A stretch of 12,447 nt of DNA from Desulfatirhabdium butyrativorans (lineage in GTDB: Bacteria > Desulfobacterota > Desulfobacteria > Desulfobacterales > JAIFKL01), in contig DZCT01000114.1 of NCBI GenBank assembly GCA_022736535.1, positions 1 through 12,447 on the forward strand. The letters are read 5' to 3'. The position numbers and the translations under genes were made by a program. Each line of letters opens with the position of its first letter. Position 1 is the first letter of the stretch. The notes beneath the pieces are model-generated. The model saw only the letters and a list, made by a program, of their open reading frames with translations. It had not been told where the DNA came from and ran no database searches. This document shows positions 1 through 7,900 of this stretch, one piece after another.

Positions 1-2
1 GT

Positions 3-314
3 ACAGGCTGGGTGAATTTCCGCCCGACTCACGGCGGCGTAACCGTGCATGATACCTTTTTATCGGGCTACGCATGGTCCGGAAACATCGGCTGGATAAA
101 ACTGGGAAACGGGAATGCGGGTCCCTATCTGAACAGTGACGCCCGCAACTGGGGCGTGAACAAAGACTCGAGCGGAAATCTTTCCGGCTGCGCATGGAGC
201 GAAGCCGCGGGATGGATCAATTTCGATCCTTCCCACAGCCGGGTGACAATAGACTCGGAAGGCAGTTTTGACGGTTACGCGTGGTCGCAGAATGCAGGCT
301 GGATTCATTTCGGA
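3..314 (+). repeat. GYAWS...GWI protein repeats in gene 1
   Basis: Three copies of G-[YC]-A-W-S-x(3)-G-W-I begin at 66, 186 and 273: GYAWSGNIGWIKLG, GCAWSEAAGWINFD and GYAWSQNAGWIHFG. The second half of a fourth copy (GWVNF, base 6) is cut by the window edge. Spacing is about 28, 40 and 29 residues. Between copies lies a short strand with GVTV or RVTI. I recognise the motif as recurrent in secreted bacterial proteins but cannot name a family. Two or three aromatic residues per unit would suit a small beta-hairpin or carbohydrate-contact surface; that is inference. Confidence 0.7.
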
Positions 315-689
315 AATAGGGCTTCGGCTTACAGCGTCCGGAAAATCAACATTCAGCCGACATTAATCTCGTCAAAGCCTCAGATGACGGAACTGACCGA
401 TGATGACGCGGATAATGAAGGCGTTCTCATCGCGGACATTGCGGGAGACCGCATCAGCGATGTGGGAGAGGGCGCACTGAAAGGCATTGCCATTTATGCC
501 GCTGATTCCGGCGCGGGCAAATGGCAGTATTCCTCAGACGGCGGCAGCGCATGGATCGCGCTCGGCAGTGTCAGCGAAAGCCAGTCCCTGCTGCTCGGCG
601 TAAACGACAGAATCAGATTTGTGCCGGACGGGATTGGAGCAGATAAGGCATCTTTCAGTTTCTATGCTTGGGATCAGACCTCCGGGAGC

Positions 690-693
690 GGGG
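690..693 (+). other. Frameshift site in a GGGG run of gene 1
   Basis: Upstream of this run the protein reads ...FSFYAWDQTSGSG in the frame of base 3; downstream, the matching sequence AKADTTARGETSPFSAAGD is in the frame of base 692. Adding one G to the run restores S-G-G-A-K-A-D-T-T. That fits the usual end of this adhesin module (AWDQTSG...ADTT..G...FS...DTAS) and the parallel module in gene 2 (about 3690-4056). I see no canonical slippery heptamer, so a one-base deletion or a read error is more likely than programmed frameshifting. The ATG at 668 in the second frame overlaps conserved sequence of the first and is unlikely to be a real start. Confidence 0.8.
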
Positions 694-949
694 CGCAAAA
701 GCAGATACAACGGCGCGGGGAGAGACTTCGCCTTTCAGCGCGGCGGGCGATACGGCTTCGGTCACGGTGCGGCTCGTGATAGATGTCTCAGGACAGGTGA
801 GATATTTCGGGAACAGTGAGCCGGTATCTGAGGTGCTTTTCACGCTTGAGAGCGGCGGAGGCGAGGCATATACGGCTGTGACAGATGAAAACGGGTATTT
901 CATGTTTTCGGGAATAGCGCCGGGAGATTATCAGCTTGTGCCTTCCAAA

Positions 950-1130
950 AGCGGCAATGCCGGCAAAAACAGCCTGACCGCGACTGACGCCTCGAAAATC
1001 GCCAGATACGTGGTGGAAGATTATAATTTCAATGAATATCAGAAGATTGCGGCAGATGTCAATGAAAACAGCCGCATTACAGGGCTGGATGCCTCTGACC
1101 TCGCGAGATTCAGCGTTGGAGTGATTCCGG
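950..1130 (+). other. Dockerin type I-like domain in gene 1
   Basis: The encoded stretch contains two related segments, SLTATDASKIARYVV and ADVNENSRITGLDASDLARF. They match the duplicated F-hand layout of type I dockerins: a calcium loop followed by a helix starting DAS. The second loop keeps D-x-N-x-N...D. The first loop (GNAGKNSLTATD) lacks the leading Asp and may bind calcium weakly. It is followed by W-x-F-V-P and RLGDVSGSY, a tail I associate with this class of bacterial dockerin proteins. Dockerins bind cohesins. Confidence 0.65.
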
Positions 1131-1300
1131 AAATGAACGAAAGAGCGAATCACTGGGCTTTTGTCCCGAAGATTCTGGTCTGTTCCGAACTGAAATCGGA
1201 TTTGGAAGATCAGAATTTTATTGCCGTCAGGCTCGGAGATGTATCCGGGAGTTACTCGCAGGCTACAGAGCAGAAATCGCTCCGCAGCCCCCGGACTTCG

Positions 1301-1735
1301 GAAATTTCCGTTCCGGTGAGGCAGGGAGATCAACTGACCGCGGCTTTGGTTCTCTACGGCGCAAAAGAAATTGAAGGGATTGATATAACTGTTGAATTCG
1401 ATCCGGAAATCCTTGAGGCAGGGGATGTGACGCTGAAAAGCGGCGAACTGGAGCATGAAAATTATCAACTCATTGTAAACAAAGATGAGCCGGGCAGAAT
1501 ATCGCTGGCTGTTTTTGCGCCGACAAAAAATCTCTTTACAGGAGACGGGACAATCGCGTATATTACGTTCAAGGTTATCGGCATAACATGGGATTCTTTT
1601 ATTGATGTGAGACGTTTTCTGTGCAACGAGGTCCCCGTTGATGATGACGGACATGACAGAATCCGTGAGCCTGAAACCGTATCCGGCGGATTTTATATGA
1701 ATGAGGCGGTTTCCATGAATCTGCGGCTCGTTTTT
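1301..1735 (+). other. Cohesin-like domain in gene 1
   Basis: The encoded segment starts EISVPVRQGDQLTAALVLYG and continues with IEGIDITVEFDPEILEAGDV, then GRISLAVFAPTKNLFTGDG and IAYITFKVIG. This is the strand order and motif set of cohesin domains (V-x-V...G...F-x-[YF]-[DN]-P..L...G-x-[IL]...F-x-[VA]). A C-terminal stretch ending GGFYMNE parallels GGFSIND at the end of the gene 2 cohesin, which supports common ancestry. The insertion TWDSFIDVRRFLCNEVPVDD is longer than in gene 2. Confidence 0.65.
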
Positions 1736-1867
1736 CCCGAATATAATCTGATGCAGGATGACCTGAACGGAGACGGCAGAATCGGCGTGGAAGACGCTGT
1801 TCGGGGTTTGCGCGAGGAAAATGTGAAAACAGCGGTGCGGGTGTTGCGGTTTCTCACGCACTGAGGC

Positions 1868-1941
1868 TCCGGAGTGCTAAAATGAAATTTTAGCACCTGA
1901 TGCCGGAAAGACATGCTAAAATTTCATTTCAGCACTCCGGA
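1868..1941 (+). repeat. 28-bp inverted repeat with nested hairpins between genes 1 and 2
   Basis: The left arm (1868-1895) and right arm (1914-1941) are reverse complements at 27 of 28 positions (mismatch A1879/C1930), separated by an 18-base loop. The left arm is itself palindromic: GTGCTAAAAT (1874-1883), GAA, ATTTTAGCAC (1887-1896). The right arm repeats this with one mismatch. The RNA could therefore form one long stem or two small ones. There is no trailing T-run, so a simple Rho-independent terminator is not indicated. The structure resembles a REP/MITE-like intergenic element, or an mRNA-stabilising or processing site between the two genes. Confidence 0.85.
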
Positions 1942-1970
1942 ACTCCGACTCATAAAATCAAACGTAACAA

Positions 1971-1983
1971 AGGACACAGGTGA
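1971..1983 (+). promoter_or_regulatory. Overlapping ribosome-binding sites for two possible gene 2 starts
   Basis: AGGA at 1971-1974 lies 5 bases before a GTG at 1980. AGGTGA at 1978-1983, overlapping that GTG, lies 5 bases before an ATG at 1989. Either start gives a valid signal peptide (MKKMKRYLKYF... or MKRYLKYF...), so the sequence alone does not decide. The mature protein is unaffected. Confidence 0.5.
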
Positions 1984-4900
1984 AAAAAATGAAGCGATAT
2001 TTAAAATACTTTTTATTCACGATGATAGCGTTTCTCAGCGCGGGACAAAGTTTTGCTCAGGAGGAAATCAGAGTGGTCAGTTCTTCTGTTCTCACGGTTC
2101 CCGTTGCGCTGACGCAGGAAACCGAAATCAGAAGCATTGATATTCAGGTGACATACAACCCTGAACTGTTTGAAGTCACAGGAATTGACTTCACCGGCGG
2201 AATATTTGAAAATCAGAATGACTATGTGCAGGAACACAAGATAGTTTCCGCCGAAGGGCGATGCAGCATTGTGATTTACAGCACCGGAAATCTCATCAGA
2301 ACGAAGGGCGATGCGGTGTTTCTGAAGCTTTCCGTGAGAGGAACAGAAGGAGCGCATTCATCTCTGACGTTGAGCAAATTCGATGTCAACGATCAGCCTG
2401 CTGCCGGGGGATTCAGCATCAACGACAAGATTTTCCAAAGCATCAGCTTTCTTGTCAATCATCGTCCCGTTGCCGAATCCGGATCGCTCACAACAGACGA
2501 GGACACAAACGCATCAGGCATACTGACAGTTGATGATAACGATTCGGATACGCTGAATTTTCACATTGTCAGCGACCCTGCTAAGGGAAAGGTTGAAATC
2601 ACAGACGCCGCAACCGGCGGGTATGTTTACAAACCCGGTCTCAATGAAAACGGAACGGATAGTTTCACTTATCTTGTCAATGACGATTTTTCCGATTCCG
2701 ATATTGCCTCAATCACGGTTACAATCAGGTCAGTCAACGATGCGCCGCTTTTCACCAGTACGCCGAGTACAGCAGCCGAGCAAAATTCGCTTTATACTTA
2801 TAGTATTACGACATCAGACGTTGACGCAGACGACACGTTGAAAATCACAGCGCCGCAGCTTCCCTCATGGCTCACGCTGACACATAACGGCAACGGCAGT
2901 GCAATCCTTTCCGGTACGCCGAGCGATGCGGATGTAGGAAATAATGAAGTCATACTTGAAGTCAAAGATGGTGCCGGCTCAACCGATACGCAGTCATTCG
3001 TAATCCTTGTGAAAGATGTCAATGATCCGCCGCTCATCACCGGACATAAACATTTGTCCATGCTTGAAAACACCGGCATGACGCTCACGCTCGACCATCT
3101 GTCCGTGCAGGACCCGGACAACCGTTTTCCCCAAGATTTCACATTAACCGTTGATGACGGAGAAAACTACTCCCGCTACGGAAATACGATTTCGCCTTTT
3201 CCTGATTTTGAAGGCATTCTCACCGTGCCGGTCAAGGTGAATGACGGTGAAGCGGACAGCAATATCTTTTCAGTCAATATTACAGTGACGCGGGTAAACA
3301 AGCCGCCAGCCGCAGAGGCTCAGACCTTGACCTGCTCGGAAGATGCGGAAATCGCCGTAACGCTGACCGGCGCGGATTCAGACGATGATTCGCTGAGTTA
3401 TTTTATTTCTGCACTTCCGAAAAACGGCTCGCTTTATCTCATGTCCGGCGGCGTCCGGGGCGAAAAAATATCTCAAATTCCCACGCTGTTGGACAGCGAA
3501 TATCCGCGAGTCATTTATGCTCCCCCGACTGACGGCAACGGCGATGCTTACGGAGATTTCGGATTCAGAGTGAATGACAGAACTGAAGACTCAGTTGAAG
3601 CCTTGATAACCGTGAATGTGACACCGGTGAATGACTCGCCGGTTCTGAATGAGGGCAGGTATGCAAGTCTCAGCGATATGAACGAGAATGACGTTGCCGC
3701 ATCCGGCGACACCGTATCAGCCTTTGTATCCGGCTTGATAACAGACCCGGACACGGGTAGTCCTGAAAATGCCGTTACGGTTGTCTCAGCCGACAACAGC
3801 GGCGGTATGTGGCAATACGCCTTGTCCGGAGCGGATTGGCAGAATTTCGGCGATGCGCTCGGCGAAAATCAGGCGCTGCTTTTGGGCGGCGAAAGCAAGG
3901 TTCGCTTTGTTCCGAATCAGGACTGGAGCGGAACCGCCGGGTTTGTCTTCCGGGCATGGGACAGAACTTTCGGAAACGAAGGCGAAATCGTCAATATCTC
4001 AGAGACCGGCGGAACTGCGGCTTTCAGCAGCGGTACGAATACGGCGATGCTTGTCGTCCATGCGCTTTCAGTGAGCGGACTCAGGGCTGAAAACGACAGC
4101 CCGACTTTAATCGGGACGGAAACGCATTTTACAGCTTTCGCGGAAATCGGGAGTCATATCACTTATACTTGGGATTTCGGCGATGCGAGTAATGCTGAAG
4201 GCGCGTCTGTTGCTCATGTCTATTCAGACTTGGGTGTTTATACAGCGACTGTCGCCGCGCAGAACAGCGTCAGCACGGTCAGAACAAGCACCTTCGTTAC
4301 TGTCTGTTCAGACGCACTCACGGTGAGCAATGACGGAGATTCGGGCAAAGGTTCTCTCCGCTATGCCATTGAAAATATCTGTGAAAAAGGTAGTATTACT
4401 TTCAGTTCGGAATTGCCTCGCAGCACCGTCATTGTAGTGAACAGCCCTCTGAATCTGAATAAAGACATGAGTATTCGGAATCAGGATGTGCCGAATCTGA
4501 CGGTCAGCGGCGACAAGAAGAAGCGTATTTTTGAAATCGAACCGAATGTTGCCGTTGAAATGGAAGGATTGACAATTGCCGAGGGCTACGCCGAAGACGG
4601 TCTCGGCGGCGGTATTTACAATCAGGGCATTCTGACGCTGAACAACTGCACGCTTTTCGGAAATTCGGCAGACGCCGGCTCCGCCGCGATTGACTCAGAG
4701 GGACGCGTGATATTGTACGCCGGCGCGGCGCGAGACAATATCGAAGATTCTTTTACGGTTACAGGAATCGGCGCCGGCGCTGTGTTGAACACCGGCATCA
4801 TAACGCTGACCCAATGCACGCTTTCCGGCAATATCAGCCGAGCCGGCGACCGCATCGGCGAGGGAACTCTCGCGGGCGGCATTTTCAACAGCGGCGAGAT

Positions 4901-7900
4901 GCGGATGCGCCATTGCACGCTTGCCGCCAATATGGCTGAAAAAAAATCCGCCGAACTTATCGGCGTCGGAGGGCTGTGCAATTTTCTCGGCAATGTGAGC
5001 ATTGAGCATAGTCTTATCGCTGAAAACACCGGAGACAACGGCGCGGATGCTTACGGTATTTTCATAAGCGGAGGCTGGAATCTGGTTGGCGATGGAACAG
5101 GCAGTCAGGGCTGGGAAGAGGAAAAAGGAGACATCATCGGCGCGAAAGAAAATCCCGTTGACCCCATGCTTGGAGAATTGGCGGATAAGGGCGGTCTCAC
5201 CCAAACGCAGGCATTACTGACAGGCAGTCCGGCAACAGATGCCGGAAATCCTAATTTCAATATACCGCCGGTCTTTGATCAGCGCGGAAAAGAGGATTTT
5301 CCACGGGTTCACGACGGAAACGGGGACGGAAAAGCGGTGATTGACATCGGCGCGTATGAATTCAGTTTCGGTTTTATCACCACGCCGCTCAGGTATGTCA
5401 ACAAAGGTGAAGCGTATCACTATGCCGTTATGACGACAGGTCTCGGTTTGCTTACAAATCATGCGGTCACAGCCGCAAAACCGCTTCCCGAATGGCTCAC
5501 ATTGAAAGACAACCGTGACGGAACCGCATCTCTCAGCGGAATGCCTGCGAGCGAAGATGTGGGGGAACATCCTGTGGAATTGCAGCTTGAAAATCTCGTT
5601 ACAGGCATGAGAGATTTTCAGGTCTTCACTGTCACAGTTGTTGATGTCAATATCGCGCCGCACATCACCGGACAGAGGGATTTGGAGACAAAACAGGAGA
5701 CATCTCTGACCGTGACGCTGAACGATTTGACGGTAAACGACCCGGACAATATCTTTCCGAATGACTTCATGCTCACGCTCGGAGACGGAGACAACTGCAC
5801 CCGTGAAGGCAATACCGTCACGCCGAATGCCGGTTTCATCGGCTTGTTGAGAATACCCGCCACGGTGAATGACGGAAAAGATGAGAGCGATGTCTTTTTT
5901 CTCACGGTTTCCGTGACCGCGGTTGAGAAGAATACGCCGCCGCAGATTGCCGCACAGAGGGATTTGGAGACAAAACAGGAGACATCTCTGACCATAACGC
6001 TGAACGATCTGACGGTAAACGACCCGGACAATATCTTTCCGAATGACTTCACTCTGACGCTGGGAGACGGAGACAACTACATCCGTGAAGGCAATACCGT
6101 CACGCCGAATGCCGGTTTTGTCGGCTTGCTGAAAATACCCGCAACGGTGAATGACGGAAAAGATGAGAGCAATGTCTTTTTTCTCACCGTTTATGTGACC
6201 GCGGTTGAGAAGAATACGCCGCCGCAGATTGCCGCACAGAGAGATTTGCAGACAAAACAGGAGACATCTCTGACCATAACGCTGAATGATCTGACGGTAA
6301 ACGACCCGGACAATATCTTTCCGAATGACTTCACGCTCACGCTGGGAGACGGAGACAACTGCACCCGTGAAAGCAATACTGTCACGCCGAATGCCGGTTT
6401 CATCGGCTTGCTGAGAATACCCGCCACGGTGAATGACGGAAAGGATAACAGCAATGTCTTTTTTCTCACGGTTTCCGTGACCGCGGTTGAGAAGAATACG
6501 CCGCCGCAGATTGCCGGGCAGAGAGATTTAGAGACAAAGCAGGAGACATCTCTGACCATAACGCTGAACGATCTGACGGTAAGCGATCCGGATAATATCT
6601 TCCCAGATGACTTCACGCTCACGCTCGGAGACGGAGACAACTACACCCGTGAAGGCGGTACCGTCACGCCGAATGCCGGTTTTACCGGCTTGCTGAAGAT
6701 ACCCGCAACGGTAAGCGACGGAAAAGATGAGAGCAATGTTTTTTTTCTCACTGTTTCCGTGAGTCAGGCTGAAAATGTCCAAATCATCAGCGGCGCGCTG
6801 AGATTTCCCGAAAATGCCCTGCCCGGAGAAACTGCACGAATTACAGCTTTTTCCGCTTTCAGAAATTCAGGAAGCGATGTGCAGATTGCTTATGAAGGCG
6901 CGCCGGAAGTTCCCTACGCGATTAACGGCTTGCTCCATGCGGATGACTACATTGTTTCCGCGGAATCGGATTCTTACAAAAAGAGATATTATGACGGCTC
7001 TGAAAGGGGCAGTGAAAGTCGGAAAGACGCTAAAGCCTTGCAGACCGGTTCTTCGGAGGCTGAAGCCGTCCGCTTCGTTCTCGAACCGGGGCTGTCCGTT
7101 TCCGGCAGAATCATTGACGCTGATTCAGGAACAGGGCTGGCAGGGATTGCGGTGGAAGCATGGTCAGATATTTCGGATTCGGGTAAAGTCGTTCTCTCAT
7201 CAGCAGACGGGAGTTATATTATCAGAGGATTGAAATCGGCGGCGGATTTTAAGATAGCCGCATGGAAAACAAACGCCGCGCCCTTTTTCTACAACAGCGA
7301 GAAGACAGTCAGGGAGCAGAAAGATGCCTCTCCTGTGAGCCTTGAAAACGGAAGTCAGGAGAATATCGTCATTGAGGTGAGAGAAGAAAAAGACATCCAC
7401 GGCGCGATTCGGGATCAGGCGGGAAATCCGGTTCCGAGGGTATGGGTTTATGCAAAGTCCGAGTCCCGAAACACCGAACACGGCGTGTTCAGCGATTCAG
7501 ACGGAACTTACCGGATCGTCGGTCTTCCTGTCGCGGATGACTACAAAGTCTCTGTGCAGCCTGAGAACGGCAGCTCTTATCTGCCGGAAGAAAAAGAAAA
7601 TGTCTCTATGGACAGCGATACAGATTTCACGCTGAGATACAGAGAGACATACAAAATCGCCGGAACTGTCAGAGACGGATACGGCAATGATATTTCAGAT
7701 GTTGATGTGGAAATTGTCTCAAATTCCGGCAAATTCTACGCATGGAGTCTCAACGGCGAAGGCATTCAGGGCTATGAAATCACAGGGATTCCGCCGGGCG
7801 ATGACTATGTTATCAGGGCGCGTCCTCCTGAAGCTTCGGACTATGCCGTTTTCACAAGCGGGAGCATTGCCATCCGCGAGGATATGAACAGAGACATTAT

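Larger units (their letters stand above)
1..1864 (+). pseudogene. Secreted modular dockerin/cohesin protein, 5'-truncated by window, frameshifted
   Basis: The reading frame is open from the left edge (codons from base 3), with no credible start, so the N-terminus lies outside. The frame ends at a TGA at 777-779, but homology continues in the -1 frame to the TGA at 1862-1864. In order: three and a half GYAWS/GWI repeats (3-314); a module with WQY, RFVP and FYAWDQT (about 400-772); a carboxypeptidase-regulatory-like/SdrD-B-like sandwich (about 775-950, with DENGYFMFSGIAPGDY); a dockerin-like pair (about 950-1130); a GDVSG tail; a cohesin-like domain (about 1301-1735, with ITVEFDPEIL); and a terminal EF-hand loop DLNGDGRIGVED (1760-1795). 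These are folds of extracellular scaffolding and adhesion proteins; no catalytic domain is visible. The 115-bp gap to gene 2, on the same strand, and the shared modules suggest a related role. It is called a pseudogene because of the single-base frame break; a sequencing error would make it intact. Exact function is unknown. Confidence 0.75.

Noticed and set aside
668..700. ATG at 668 as the true start of a separate downstream gene
   Set aside because: It overlaps conserved codons of the upstream frame, has no ribosome-binding site or signal peptide, and cuts a conserved module in half; a frameshift explains it better.
788..1861. A 357-codon open frame on the - strand opposite gene 1
   Set aside because: The + strand encodes recognisable dockerin and cohesin domains across the same bases. 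The - strand product has no recognisable domain and no good ribosome-binding site; it is a shadow of codon bias.
1896..1941. Rho-independent terminator after gene 1
   Set aside because: The stem is strong but AT-rich in its inner part and is not followed by a T-run; the fold extends toward the gene 2 leader.
1868..1941. Insertion sequence or MITE ends with target-site duplication
   Set aside because: The inverted repeat is clear, but I found no convincing short direct duplication just outside the arms and no transposase in the window.
4308..5363. Pectate lyase or other polysaccharide-cleaving enzyme in gene 2
   Set aside because: The beta-helix fold fits, but I could not identify a catalytic Asp/Arg arrangement, and the CSLREA-like entry and IDIGAYEF end are typical of non-enzymatic surface proteins.
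5618..6782. Several - strand open frames with repeated protein sequence opposite the tandem array
   Set aside because: Their repetition simply mirrors the 282-bp repeats of gene 2, and none has a plausible start context.
5661..6788. CRISPR-like or non-coding tandem repeat
   Set aside because: The unit is 282 bp with no spacers and stays in frame as cadherin-like protein repeats.
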